This document shows, piece by piece, positions 40,813-49,894 of a DNA stretch of 51,809 bases. The notes under the pieces are model-generated. The model searched no databases and was not told where the DNA came from. It saw nothing but the letters and a program-made list of their open reading frames with translations. The position numbers were made by a program, and so were the translations under genes. Each line of letters starts with the position of its first letter. Position 1 is the first letter of the stretch. Origin of the DNA: Actinomycetota bacterium (GTDB taxonomy: Bacteria; Actinomycetota; Actinomycetes; Actinomycetales; Microbacteriaceae); assembly GCA_020161315.1 (NCBI GenBank), contig JAIUOH010000024.1:1-51809 (forward strand). The letters are read 5' to 3'.

Positions 40813-42432
40813 TTATTCGACTGGTGCCTGAGTGCGGCGGCTTGCAAGCAGTGCGCCGGCGCCGAGAACGAGCAGCGCGAGAGCCGCGTAGCCGAATGCT
40901 ACGGGCGACTCACCGCCGGTGTTCGCAAGCGGTGTCGGCTTGACGGTGGTGAGGCTTGCCTCTGCCTTGGCGCCGAGTGGGGCGCCGCCGGGCGAGACTG
41001 CGCTCGCTGACGCGACGTTCTTGAGCGGCGCCCCGGTAAGATCCCCCGCTCCGGCGGTGTAGACGGCCGTGCAGGTCATGCTTGCATCGACTGCCAGTTC
41101 GGTGATTCCCTTACAGTCGATGGCGCCCATCTTGCCGGTGCCGCCGATGGGCCCGGGGTCGCTCACGGCGATGTCGTGCAGCGGCAGCTCGCCATCGTTG
41201 AGCACCGTGAAAGTGTACGTGATGGCCTTCCCGGCTGTGGTCGCCGAGGTCGGGCTTACTGCCTTCGTCAGCTTCATCGAAGGCACGAGTGCGCGGATGC
41301 TCGCCGACGGTTCGCCGACAAGGCCGGTCGCCCCCTCGATGACGTTCGTGAAGTCACCGCCGGCGCCGAGCACGACGTCGACTGAGATAGTGCAGGTGGC
41401 GGCCCCCTGAGCGAGTGAACCATTGGCGACATCGATAGTCGAGCCCTCAGCATCGACATCGACGGTGCAATCGGTGTCGATGTTTGCGTTGTCGGCGACC
41501 GTCATCCCTGTCGGCAGGTTGTCCGTGAAAGACCATCCGGTCTTCTCACTGAGCTCGCTGGTGTTGACCACGGTGAGATGAAGGGTCGTGGGCACGCCCA
41601 CCTCGACGGCCTCCTGTTCGAACGACTTGTAGAGGCTCGGCGTCGCATCGAGCAGCACGATGTTGTCGTAGGCGAAGTCATTGCCGCTGCCGCCGGTTTC
41701 GCCGTTTCTCAGCAAGAACTGCGCAGGGCCTGTCTCGTTGCTCATGAAGCCAGCGGAACGGAAGCTTCCCGAGAAGATGGGATCGGCCTGGCCGTCGCTT
41801 GTTCCCTGGCTGCAGGCAACGATGGGCTGCGAAGCTGCGTACTCGTCTTCGTCGGTCACGAATCCGGGAAACAGGCGAGAGTGGTTCGGCGAGATGAGGC
41901 AGTTCACCTCGGCAACATCGACACCCGTGACGTAGAAGCGGCCCTCGACTACCTCGAACGCCGACGCGGCATCCGGGCCCTGCAGCATCCGATTCTCACC
42001 AGCGGGGTTGGCTCCGTCGGTGTACGCGGTGACAGCGTGGTTCAACTCCGGATCTACGGCCCCGCCGACGGTGCCAAGAGCATCGGCGAGATCTCGAACC
42101 TTCCCCTGCGTCTGGGGATTCGACTCGCACCATCCTGCGGGGAACACCGTTGCGTCTGATTGCAGCACGACTCCGTTGCAGAACCCGGTGTGCAACCAGT
42201 ACGCGTCGCTGCTGTAGGTCTCTCCTGCCGCGCCTTGGTAGTCACTCAGGCTGATTGCCTGTGCTGAGCCTGCGTGCTCGAAATCCTCTGAAAAGATGAC
42301 GACCGGATCGGCCGGTGCCGGGGTGCCTGCTGGTGGCGCGGCTACCGCCATTGTTGGTGCGGCAAACCCAACCGCCGCGATGACTATGGTGGCTCCCAGC
42401 GCAACGCTGCGCTTCGCCGATAAGTGCTTCAA
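40813..42432 (-). CDS. Sortase-anchored surface protein with DUF11-like repeats
   Basis: 539 residues. Signal peptide (about 1-32, ending AVAA), an N-terminal domain of about 230 residues (FSEDFEHAGSAQ, GFCNGVVLQSDA, several Cys, FDYDN-like DFAYDNIVLLDA at its end) that looks like a jelly-roll/lectin fold, then two DUF11/DUF7507-like beta domains (about 275-380 and 385-490: YKSFEQEAVEVGVPTTLHLT and MKLTKAVSPTSATTAGKAIT-YTFTVLNDG), and a sorting signal PLANTGGES followed by a helix and SRRTQAP. LANTG matches the LAXTG preference of class E sortases. Start is TTG at 42432 with GGGGAAG 6 bases before; no in-frame ATG exists upstream. Probably a wall-linked adhesin or stalk. Confidence 0.85.
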   Translation of the reverse strand: MKHLSAKRSVALGATIVIAAVGFAAPTMAVAAPPAGTPAPADPVVIFSEDFEHAGSAQAISLSDYQGAAGETYSSDAYWLHTGFCNGVVLQSDATVFPAGWCESNPQTQGKVRDLADALGTVGGAVDPELNHAVTAYTDGANPAGENRMLQGPDAASAFEVVEGRFYVTGVDVAEVNCLISPNHSRLFPGFVTDEDEYAASQPIVACSQGTSDGQADPIFSGSFRSAGFMSNETGPAQFLLRNGETGGSGNDFAYDNIVLLDATPSLYKSFEQEAVEVGVPTTLHLTVVNTSELSEKTGWSFTDNLPTGMTVADNANIDTDCTVDVDAEGSTIDVANGSLAQGAATCTISVDVVLGAGGDFTNVIEGATGLVGEPSASIRALVPSMKLTKAVSPTSATTAGKAITYTFTVLNDGELPLHDIAVSDPGPIGGTGKMGAIDCKGITELAVDASMTCTAVYTAGAGDLTGAPLKNVASASAVSPGGAPLGAKAEASLTTVKPTPLANTGGESPVAFGYAALALLVLGAGALLASRRTQAPVE

Positions 42433-42480
42433 GTGAATCTTCCCCTATCAATTCATGCAACCCAGATCATTGGGATCCGG

Positions 42481-42507
42481 TAGGGGAGTTCGGACAGAAC
42501 TCCCCTA
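42481..42507. promoter_or_regulatory. Palindrome between surface gene and acyl-CoA dehydrogenase
   Basis: TAGGGGAGTTC (42481-42491) and GAACTCCCCTA (42497-42507) are perfect 11-bp arms with a 5-nt gap, and AGGGGAGT appears a third time at 42513-42520. Placed between two divergent genes, it is more like an operator than a terminator. Confidence 0.45.
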
Positions 42508-42568
42508 ATAAGAGGGGAGTCAGAAACGCCAGAAAAGTGTCGCAGATCGGTCAGATGCCGTCGATGCC

Positions 42569-42574
42569 TATGCT
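42569..42574 (+). promoter_or_regulatory. -10 element of the acyl-CoA dehydrogenase gene (leaderless type)
   Basis: TATGCT, GGAAGT (6 nt), then ATG at 42581. Confidence 0.5.
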
Positions 42575-42580
42575 GGAAGT

Positions 42581-43777
42581 ATGCCTGAAGAGTGGATCGA
42601 ATCCCTGCTGCCGCAAGCGATGCTCGAGCGCTTTCGAAGCCGAGCCGCCTACTACGACACGGAGAATGCGTTCTTTGGTGACGACTTCGCTGAACTGCGC
42701 GGGGTCGGGTATCTCGCTGCGCCTGTGCCTGAAGAGTTAGGTGGGGCGGGGCTGAGCCTCGAACAACTCGTGCTCGCCCAGCGACGACTTGCCGCTCACG
42801 CTCCGGCGACAGCGCTCGGAGTGAACATGCACCTCGTGTGGGCGCAGGTGGCGCGCTTTCTGCGCGAGCGAAGTAGAGCACAGACAGACATGGACAGCAA
42901 CGGCGCGGCTGTCTCGCTGCTCGATTGGGTGTTGCGCGACGCGGCCCAAGGTGAGGTCTTTGCGTTCGGCATCAGCGAGGCAGGAAACGAAGCAGTGCTG
43001 ATGGACTCCGCGTCACTCGCCGAGCCTCTTGAAGACGGCAGCTACGCGGTGAGCGGCACCAAGATCTTCACCACCCTCTCGCCTGCGTGGACCCGGCTTG
43101 GCGTGCACGCAAAGACTCCGAGCGGGCAGCTGGTGTTCGGTTTCGTGCGACGCGATGGGGCCGAGAATGCCAACCTCGCGCAGGGCAGCATCGCTCATCC
43201 CGGCGTTTGGAACCCGCTCGGCATGCGTGCAACCCAGAGCTACACCACGACGCTCGACAGTGTGCGCATCGAGGCAAGCGACGTAGCCGCACGCATCGAA
43301 CCCTTCGATGGCAGCGATCCCCTCGTGCTCGCGATCTTCTCGTCATTCTCGATCCTGACCGCCGCGGTCTATGCGGGCATCGCCGATCGTGCGCTCGAGT
43401 TGGCGGCCGAGGCTGCCGCGAGGATGGTGCCAGGTAGTGCTGAGGGGGCGACGCGCCTCGACGATCCCGATGTAGCCTCCAAGCTCACCTCAGCAGTGCT
43501 GGCGCATCGTGAAAGCCTGGATGCGCTCACCCTGCTGGCCCGCGACATCGATGAGCAGCGCCCGCGGGCAGACTGGTTTCTGGCGCTCGCCGCCGCCCGC
43601 AACAAGGTCACTGATGAGGCTCGATCAGCCGTCGACACCGCGATGCGCCTCGTCGGTGCACGTGGCTTTCAGGCCGATAGTGAGCTCGCGAGACTCTATC
43701 GAGACGTGCTCGCCGGCATGTTTCACCCGTCGTCTTCGAGGGCGCTTGCGAGCACAGTACGTGCGTCATTGCGATAG
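42581..43777 (+). CDS. Acyl-CoA dehydrogenase family protein
   Basis: 398 residues. Layout is that of a short acyl-CoA dehydrogenase: an N-terminal helical domain (GVGYLAAPVPEELGGAGLSL), an FAD/beta middle domain (AFGISEAGNEAVLMDSASLA, YAVSGTKIFTTLSPAWTRLG, GMRATQSYTTTLDSVRIEAS) and a C-terminal helical bundle (VTDEARSAVDTAMRLVGARG, FQADSELARLYRDVLAGMFH). The usual catalytic Glu cannot be fixed by eye. Substrate unknown; members of this divergent branch include acyl-ACP and monooxygenase-like enzymes. Ends 2 bases from the convergent TPR gene. Confidence 0.82.
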   Translation: MPEEWIESLLPQAMLERFRSRAAYYDTENAFFGDDFAELRGVGYLAAPVPEELGGAGLSLEQLVLAQRRLAAHAPATALGVNMHLVWAQVARFLRERSRAQTDMDSNGAAVSLLDWVLRDAAQGEVFAFGISEAGNEAVLMDSASLAEPLEDGSYAVSGTKIFTTLSPAWTRLGVHAKTPSGQLVFGFVRRDGAENANLAQGSIAHPGVWNPLGMRATQSYTTTLDSVRIEASDVAARIEPFDGSDPLVLAIFSSFSILTAAVYAGIADRALELAAEAAARMVPGSAEGATRLDDPDVASKLTSAVLAHRESLDALTLLARDIDEQRPRADWFLALAAARNKVTDEARSAVDTAMRLVGARGFQADSELARLYRDVLAGMFHPSSSRALASTVRASLR

Positions 43778-43779
43778 CG

Positions 43780-44292
43780 CTACCTGGCTGGTCGCTCGGG
43801 TTCGTGCTGTGGTCGAAGCACCGCAGCATAGTTTGTGAGCGAGCGCTGATATTTGCTGAGGTGCGGGATCAGCGCCTCGATCGCCACCGCGACGGCCTCA
43901 TCGGCGCGACCAGCCGAGTGCAGTGCGAGCGCGAGAAAGGCCAGCCGTTCGTCGGCAAGCTCGGCATTCGAAGGTGTCATGCGCAGCAGCGCAATGGCCT
44001 CGTCGAGTCGGCCGAGGTTGCGCAGCGTTGAGGCATACTGGATATCAAGCTGCTCGCGGTCGCCTCCCGCAAGTCCGAGCCCGATGGCGCGTTCGTATTG
44101 CGCCGCAGCTTCGTTTTCGAACCCGGCCGAGTCGTAGGCCCCACCGAGTTCGAACGGACCTCTCGGATCGGAAGCGGGCAACTGAGACGCAAGCTCGGCA
44201 ATGGCCGCGATCCTCGCGCCATCTGAAAGTGATTCGTCGCCCCACACGCTGTCGACGCGTTGCTGCCAGTCAGATCCATTCGATGCGTGCAT
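43780..44292 (-). CDS. Tetratricopeptide-repeat protein
   Basis: 170 residues, soluble, all-helical. Repeats resembling TPRs: RGPFELGGAYDSAGFENEAA-AQYERAIGLGL (about 44-75), QLDIQYASTLRNLGRLDEAI (about 80-99) and ERLAFLALALHSAGRADEAV (about 115-134). The form is that of the TPR_5-type family common in actinobacteria next to unrelated genes. No catalytic residues. TAGGCT lies exactly 6 nt before the ATG. Function probably protein-protein binding. Confidence 0.8.
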   Translation of the reverse strand: MHASNGSDWQQRVDSVWGDESLSDGARIAAIAELASQLPASDPRGPFELGGAYDSAGFENEAAAQYERAIGLGLAGGDREQLDIQYASTLRNLGRLDEAIALLRMTPSNAELADERLAFLALALHSAGRADEAVAVAIEALIPHLSKYQRSLTNYAAVLRPQHEPERPAR

Positions 44293-44298
44293 GAACCA

Positions 44299-44304
44299 AG
44301 CCTA
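44299..44304 (-). promoter_or_regulatory. -10 element of the TPR gene (leaderless type)
   Basis: Minus strand TAGGCT, TGGTTC (6 nt), then ATG at 44292. Confidence 0.5.
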
Positions 44305-44329
44305 ACCGCGGGTCACACCCACCTGAGAC

Positions 44330-44369
44330 GCGACGGGGGTTCGGCTCATGCGAGCCGAACCCCCGTCGC
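44330..44369 (-). terminator. Terminator of the metallophosphoesterase gene
   Basis: GCGACGGGGGTTCGGCTC (44330-44347) and GAGCCGAACCCCCGTCGC (44352-44369) form an 18-bp perfect stem with a 4-nt loop directly after the stop codon. Confidence 0.75.
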
Positions 44370-44383
44370 TCAGGCATCTTCGA

Positions 44384-47032
44384 CTATTCCGAGATGCCCT
44401 CACTCTTGCGCGCAGTGATGACTCGGTGGCGAGCTATCAGGGCGATCGCGCCAGCCAGCAGCAGCGCAGCGCCGAGTGCCGCGAAGGGCAACATTTCGGG
44501 TGCGCCGGTGTTCGACAGCGCACCACCGGTGCCAGTGCCAGCGCCGCTTGCGGTGCCGTTGGCAGAAGTGCCGCCGGCAGTGCCGCTACCGTTTGCAGTG
44601 CCGCTACCGGTATCCGCTGCGAGCACCGTGATCGGGGTCGAAACTGTTGCACCGCCGGGGAGCACGACCACGAGCGAGTGCGCTTCGTTCGCCGGAGTGT
44701 TTGCGGGAATGGTGACCTGCTGCGAGAACGTGCGATCCTCGCCGACGATGGCGCTGCCAAGCAGAGTCGGCTCAGAATGCAGCTCGATCTTCACCTCGCT
44801 ACCCGGTGCGAAGCCGGTGCCCGAGACGGTCAGTGCCCCGCCTTGCTTCACCTCGGCAGCGCTCAGTTCGACGGCGGGGCCGGCAGGCACCTCGGCCCCG
44901 GGCTCGGTGACCCACTTCTCGTTGGTTGCGTACTTTGTCACCGTGAACTCGTCGAACAGATCGCCGACCTCGGGTGCCTCGCGCGGAACATAGACCGGCA
45001 GCTCACCGCTGGCGGCACGATCGAGCGCAAAGCTCTTTGCTCCGCTCGGCGCCTCGGCGACATACGAGCGATACACCAGCTGATTCTGGCTCACGTCGAT
45101 TACCTGGTAGGTGGTGACCTTCTCGCCGCGCACTACTTGTGTGGCTCCATTGTTCGTCCAGACATTCTTTGCCTCGGTCTCCAGCGTGTAGTGCTTCGCG
45201 CCCGAGTTCGACACCGCATAGACCGGGCCAGTTGTGATGCCCGCGGTGTCAGTCGTGTCGTCGTTGTTGTAGCCGCGAGCATAGGTGTGGTCGTGGCCCA
45301 TGAGCACCAGGTCGATGTTGTTCTCTTCAAACACGGGCACCCAGTACTTGCGCAGCACCGGCTCGTTGCGGTTCGAAGAAGTCGAGTAGACGGGCTGGTG
45401 GAACGTCACGACGTTCCACTTCGAAGGGCTGTTCTTCAGCACGTAGTCGAGCCAGGCAGCCTGGTACTCGGTCCAGAGGTCGGCGACACGAGTGCTCGGG
45501 CAAGCCTCACCCGTGCAACCCGGCAGATTGCCCGGCTTCAGAAAGGTGGTGTCGCGGGTCGCGTTCAGCGTGATGAAACGCACATTCTGGTAATCGGAGA
45601 AGTACACGGTCTCGGCCGCGAACTGCCCCCAGTGCTCGAAGTAAGCAGCGTATTGCTTGGCCTCGGGGCTATCGCCCTGCGCGAGCTTCGCGAGTTCGCC
45701 GATGCTGTCAGTGCCCGGCTGATTCAGAGGGTACTCGAAATGTGCCTTCCAAGATTTCAGCAGGCTGTCGCCCAAATACTCATGGTTGCCGGGAGCCGCC
45801 ATGACGTTCGTGCTGGTTGCCGAGGTCTGCATGCCCTTGAACCAGTTCAGCCACTGGGTGTCGTTGCTGCCGGTGTCGATGAGATCACCGGCGTGCACCG
45901 AGCCGATCGAGTTCGTTGCGCGAGCCTCGGCCTGCTTGACGACCATTGGCCACGTGGTATCGAGGCCGATCTGTGCGTCACCGTAGTAGACGAACTGAAA
46001 ATCGGTGGCGTTCGGGTCTGCGGTCTTGAACGTGAACCAGTCGCTCCAGCTGCCGGGCAGACCGACTCGATAGCGGTAGTCGGTGCCGGGGGCGAGGCCG
46101 TCGACCGTCGCAGAGAAGTGGTGGTTCTGGTTGCCGTTTACCTGACCGGCTTGGTACGCGTCGATCGCCCTGGTCTCGCCGCCCGAAGCAAGGCCGATCT
46201 CGACCTGACCGCTCTGATGTGAGGTGTCGCCGGCAAGCCAGGAGAACGACTGCGAGGTCTCTGGCGTTTCGGTGGGGGTGAGGATCACCCGAGTCGGTGC
46301 GGCGACCACGACTTCACCGGGCGTGCCTGGTTCGCTCTTCGCGGTCAGAGTGAACTGAGGCATGTCGAAGTAGGCGTCTGACGAGCTTTCACGATCTTGG
46401 TACAGAGCGACCGAGATCGTGTTTGTTCCGTCGTGCAGCAGGGACGCATCAACACTGAAGTTGCCGGTGACTGGATCGCCTCCCGAATTGCCCGCATACT
46501 GCAGATTCGTGGGCAGCGAGTCGTCGACACGAGCGTCATTCAGGCCTGCGACGCGCTGGCCGTTCACGTAGATGCGTACCGCATCGTCGTAGACCACGGT
46601 GCCGCTCGCCGAGGCGAGCTGGGCCGCGACCCCGTCGGCGAGCTGAAATGATGTACGGAAGAAGTACGTGGGGATCGTCGGTTTGGCGGATCCGTCAATG
46701 TAGTGCTCGAGCTTCGTCGCCGGGGTGAACGGGCCAACTGCAGCGAGCTGATTGTTCTTCACGCCGAAGCCGCTCGGGGCGCTCTTCCACTCCGAGTCGT
46801 CGAAATTCTCGGCAGTCCAGGCGTTCCGATTCTCGGCGTCTGCCGCCGGGTCAGCGTTGTCGTCGAGGTACTTCCAGGTGGTGCCTGTGCCGATCAGCGA
46901 GGCCGCAGGAACCTCGGCTTCTGCGGCGGAGGCTGGGGTGGCGAGGGGAGCGGCTAGGCCGCTTCCGACGAGGGCAGTGAGAGCGAGCGCAAGAGTGCCT
47001 CGCCTCACCCGCAGTGTGCGGGCAGAGTTCAT
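44384..47032 (-). CDS. Sortase-anchored metallophosphoesterase (purple-acid-phosphatase-like)
   Basis: 882 residues. Signal peptide (1-37, ending ASA), a beta-rich domain (about 45-235), a fibronectin-like domain typical of purple acid phosphatases (about 250-340: ETSQSFSWLAGDTSHQSGQV, LAPGTDYRYRVG), then a two-metal phosphoesterase (about 345-640) with YYGDAQIG, HAGDLIDTGSNDTQW, APGNHEYLGD, VTFHQPVYST and MGHDHTYARG. An Ig-like domain (about 745-820) and a Gly/Thr/Ser/Asn linker follow, then LSNTGAPE, a helix and a basic tail. The metal ligands are complete. It likely removes phosphate from extracellular esters at the wall. AAGGA before the ATG. Confidence 0.88.
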   Translation of the reverse strand: MNSARTLRVRRGTLALALTALVGSGLAAPLATPASAAEAEVPAASLIGTGTTWKYLDDNADPAADAENRNAWTAENFDDSEWKSAPSGFGVKNNQLAAVGPFTPATKLEHYIDGSAKPTIPTYFFRTSFQLADGVAAQLASASGTVVYDDAVRIYVNGQRVAGLNDARVDDSLPTNLQYAGNSGGDPVTGNFSVDASLLHDGTNTISVALYQDRESSSDAYFDMPQFTLTAKSEPGTPGEVVVAAPTRVILTPTETPETSQSFSWLAGDTSHQSGQVEIGLASGGETRAIDAYQAGQVNGNQNHHFSATVDGLAPGTDYRYRVGLPGSWSDWFTFKTADPNATDFQFVYYGDAQIGLDTTWPMVVKQAEARATNSIGSVHAGDLIDTGSNDTQWLNWFKGMQTSATSTNVMAAPGNHEYLGDSLLKSWKAHFEYPLNQPGTDSIGELAKLAQGDSPEAKQYAAYFEHWGQFAAETVYFSDYQNVRFITLNATRDTTFLKPGNLPGCTGEACPSTRVADLWTEYQAAWLDYVLKNSPSKWNVVTFHQPVYSTSSNRNEPVLRKYWVPVFEENNIDLVLMGHDHTYARGYNNDDTTDTAGITTGPVYAVSNSGAKHYTLETEAKNVWTNNGATQVVRGEKVTTYQVIDVSQNQLVYRSYVAEAPSGAKSFALDRAASGELPVYVPREAPEVGDLFDEFTVTKYATNEKWVTEPGAEVPAGPAVELSAAEVKQGGALTVSGTGFAPGSEVKIELHSEPTLLGSAIVGEDRTFSQQVTIPANTPANEAHSLVVVLPGGATVSTPITVLAADTGSGTANGSGTAGGTSANGTASGAGTGTGGALSNTGAPEMLPFAALGAALLLAGAIALIARHRVITARKSEGISE

Positions 47033-47394
47033 CTCTATCGATCCTTCAGCATCTATGTGTACTTGATATCCCTAACGCCGCTGCCAGGCAGTCGGCTTTC
47101 TCTATCTCAGTCGAGCAGGGTGACCGGCTCATCACGCGGCGGTTGCGCGCTGACTTCCCTGGGGTGGCGAACTGGTAAACCGGCGTGTTGCTCGACTTTG
47201 AGTGATGACGGCTCCCTGGCGCACGCGAGAAGGAAAGTTGCGGCCGCGTCACTTTTACACCCTCGTGCACTCTCATCTGAGTGATGGCGTTTTTCGCGCG
47301 AGTGTGCGAGGCACGACGTCAGCCTCAGATGGGGAAGGCACCCCGGGCAGTTCTGCCTCGGTGTTGGAACTTCAACAGATCACAAGGAGAGAAC

Positions 47395-49800
47395 ATGACA
47401 AGCGGTTCGAATCGATCGCGTCAGAGACGGCTCACTGCCGCCGCGCTGACCACGACGGCGGTAGTGGGGGCCTCGCTATTCGGCGTCATTCCCGCAGCGA
47501 ACGCGGTTGCCGACAGCTTCGTGGTGAGCAACCTGAACCTGACGGGTGCGGGCTCGCTGCAGCAGGCCATCATTGACGCAAACGCGTCGGTCAATCCTGA
47601 TGGGGTCGAGATCACCTTTGACCCTGCGCTCGCGGGCACGGGTCAGATTCAGCTGACGCCGGGTGCAGGCAACGTGAACGTGATGAATACCACGACGTTG
47701 AACCACGGCGAACAGACCCAGGGTGGTGCTTGGTTTGAGGTGAGCTCGACGGTTCCCGTGTCAATCGACTTCACGAACCTCGACGGTATTGAGGCAGGCG
47801 ACCAGCCGTACGCGGGCATCTACGTGAACTCGGACGGTGTGACGCTCTCGAACCTCTCGAACCTGCGCGTCGGCGAGGCAGGCATCGCCGTTGCCGGCAC
47901 TGGCACGACGATCGAGAATGTCGAGCTCAAGGATTCGAACACGAACTACCAAGAGACCGGTGTGTTGCTGATGGACGGCGCGACCGAAACCTACATCGAC
48001 GACGTCACGGTGCACAGCGCCTACTGGGGCAGCATTGTGGTCGATACAGACGCCACCGTTACGGGCACCGAGATCACGAACCTCGTGAGCCGCGGCGTTG
48101 AGAACTGGGGCCACTTCGTGTTCGAAGACAACTCGGTCGTCAGCGACTTCTGGGTTGACGGTGCGACGCTCGGGGCGCTCGATGAGGTCTCGCCGACGCA
48201 CGGCTTCTTCATCAACCCGAACGTCGAGACGACTGAGCTCGGTTTCGTGAACTCGCTCTTCCAGTCGCCCGGCAGGGAGGGCTTCCACTTCTTCGGCGGC
48301 GGTCAGACCCTCACCGACACCGTGATTGGCGCGTCGCAGTTCAAGGGCACCGAGGCAAAGAAGCTCGGCCGTGTGATCGGCGACAACTCGGCAGATTTTG
48401 ACGGCCTGCTCATCGATGACAGCGAGGTTGACTTCGCAGGTGGCGCGGTGATCGGCGGCACCCTGAGTGACGCAAACATCACGAACAACTCGTTTACCAA
48501 CATCTTCGATGGCGGAGCAGCGGCACTGCAGCTTCGCGACGCGACTGATGTCACCGTTGCGGGCAACGTATTCGATTTGAACTGGACCCTCGACCACATT
48601 CGCGTAGAGGGCACGGCCGCGAACAATGTCGCGATCGTAAACAACCAGTTGCACAACTTGAACGCAAGCGTATCTCGCTCCGCAGTGCGCATTCAGGCCC
48701 CGGGCGCAGATAACGTGGTCGATGGCAACACGATGACGCAGAACAACAGCGCTGCCGGTGCTCGTGCAGATTCGTTCAACCACTGGGCCGTCTACAACTC
48801 GGCGAACGCCGCATCGCGCGACGCGTATGTCGGATGGTCGATCACCGATAACGCCATCGACGGCTTCGGCTGGAACTACCTGGCGAACGCCGAGGGCGGT
48901 TCACAGGCCCCCATCGTGCACGCCGGCGTAGGCAAGCTGCCGGTGACGGGCAACACCTTCGGCGAGCACACCCGCGGCAGCGTCGCGGCAGACGTGGAGC
49001 ACCATGCCTACTGGTTCTTCTGGAACGCGGGCGATGCAAACAGCAACAACGGCGTGCAGACCTTCCGTGCTGAAGATGTCGCATTCGACTCGGCGGCAGA
49101 GACGGTGTCGTTCACCGCTGTGCAGCCGGCGAACCAGCCGGCGAACACTACCGCGACCACGCCGGTCACGCTGCACGTCTACTGGACCGCTTCGAATCAC
49201 GCAGAGGTGTACCTCGGCGCGATCTCGGATGTCGCTCCCGGTGACACCGTCTCGATCGGTGCCCCGGGGCACGCGGACGGCAGTGGCTTCGTTCGCCTGC
49301 AGACCGTCGACGCGAACGGCAACACCTCGCAGTATTCGTCGATCGACCCTGATGCACCCAGCGCGGTTCCTGCCGCTCCCGTGGTGAAGACTGTTCGTGA
49401 CACAGGTGTGTCGGGCACCGGCACCCCCGGCGGCACATTCGCGATCTACGACGAGAACGGCGAGGTCGTCGACAGCGGCGAGATCGACGGCGAGGGCAAC
49501 TGGGTGGCAAACTCGGGCAAGCTTGTCTGCAACACCGAGTACACGGTCACGCAGACCGTCGGTGGCGTCGAGAGTAATCCGACCGAGTTCAAGACGCTCG
49601 CCTGCAACAGCGGCAACGCGAACGCGAACGGCGGCACTGCGAATGCCAACGGAAGTGGCACCGCAGCGGGCAACGGTACGCAGCTTCCGAACACGGGTGG
49701 TGACAACATCACCAGCATCGCGCTCGGAGGTGCGGCACTGCTCCTGCTCGTCGGCGGTGCCCTGCTGGTAGCGCGTCGTCGCTCGGCAGGCAAGGCCTAA
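47395..49800 (+). CDS. Sortase-anchored right-handed beta-helix protein
   Basis: 801 residues. Signal peptide (1-41, ending AANAVA), a CSLREAI-like entry (SNLNLTGAGSLQQAIIDANA), then a long parallel beta-helix (about 60-560) with repeated short hydrophobic strands and Asn turns (GIYVNSDGVTLSNLSNLRVG, VAGTGTTIENVELKDSNTNY). After it come an Ig-like module (about 660-735: GTGTPGGTFAIYDENGEVVD) and a linker NANANGGTANANGSGTAAGN, then the classic sorting signal LPNTGGD, a helix and ARRRSAGKA. AAGGAGAG precedes ATG 47395; earlier in-frame codons are non-native. Beta-helix folds of this type bind or cut polysaccharides; no catalytic triad is evident. Divergent from the phosphoesterase. Confidence 0.88.
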   Translation: MTSGSNRSRQRRLTAAALTTTAVVGASLFGVIPAANAVADSFVVSNLNLTGAGSLQQAIIDANASVNPDGVEITFDPALAGTGQIQLTPGAGNVNVMNTTTLNHGEQTQGGAWFEVSSTVPVSIDFTNLDGIEAGDQPYAGIYVNSDGVTLSNLSNLRVGEAGIAVAGTGTTIENVELKDSNTNYQETGVLLMDGATETYIDDVTVHSAYWGSIVVDTDATVTGTEITNLVSRGVENWGHFVFEDNSVVSDFWVDGATLGALDEVSPTHGFFINPNVETTELGFVNSLFQSPGREGFHFFGGGQTLTDTVIGASQFKGTEAKKLGRVIGDNSADFDGLLIDDSEVDFAGGAVIGGTLSDANITNNSFTNIFDGGAAALQLRDATDVTVAGNVFDLNWTLDHIRVEGTAANNVAIVNNQLHNLNASVSRSAVRIQAPGADNVVDGNTMTQNNSAAGARADSFNHWAVYNSANAASRDAYVGWSITDNAIDGFGWNYLANAEGGSQAPIVHAGVGKLPVTGNTFGEHTRGSVAADVEHHAYWFFWNAGDANSNNGVQTFRAEDVAFDSAAETVSFTAVQPANQPANTTATTPVTLHVYWTASNHAEVYLGAISDVAPGDTVSIGAPGHADGSGFVRLQTVDANGNTSQYSSIDPDAPSAVPAAPVVKTVRDTGVSGTGTPGGTFAIYDENGEVVDSGEIDGEGNWVANSGKLVCNTEYTVTQTVGGVESNPTEFKTLACNSGNANANGGTANANGSGTAAGNGTQLPNTGGDNITSIALGGAALLLLVGGALLVARRRSAGKA

Positions 49801-49807
49801 CAAATCG

Positions 49808-49849
49808 AATAAGAAAAGGGCACCGGTCCTCCGGTGCCCTTTTCTTATT
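49808..49849. terminator. Bidirectional terminator
   Basis: A 19-bp perfect stem (49808-49826 with 49831-49849, core AAAAGGGCACCGG / CCGGTGCCCTTTT) with a TCCT loop and A/T tracts on both sides. It serves the beta-helix gene on the plus strand and the sigma-factor gene on the minus strand. Confidence 0.9.
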
Positions 49850-49894
49850 CCTCGCGCTTGTCATCGAGCGGGCTCGGCATGCGGTTCAAGACGT

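Noticed and set aside
44348-46222. 624-codon open frame on the plus strand opposite the metallophosphoesterase
   Set aside because: Antisense to a gene with complete catalytic motifs; the translation is His/Arg/Val-rich with no fold pattern, as expected for the opposite strand of high-GC coding DNA.
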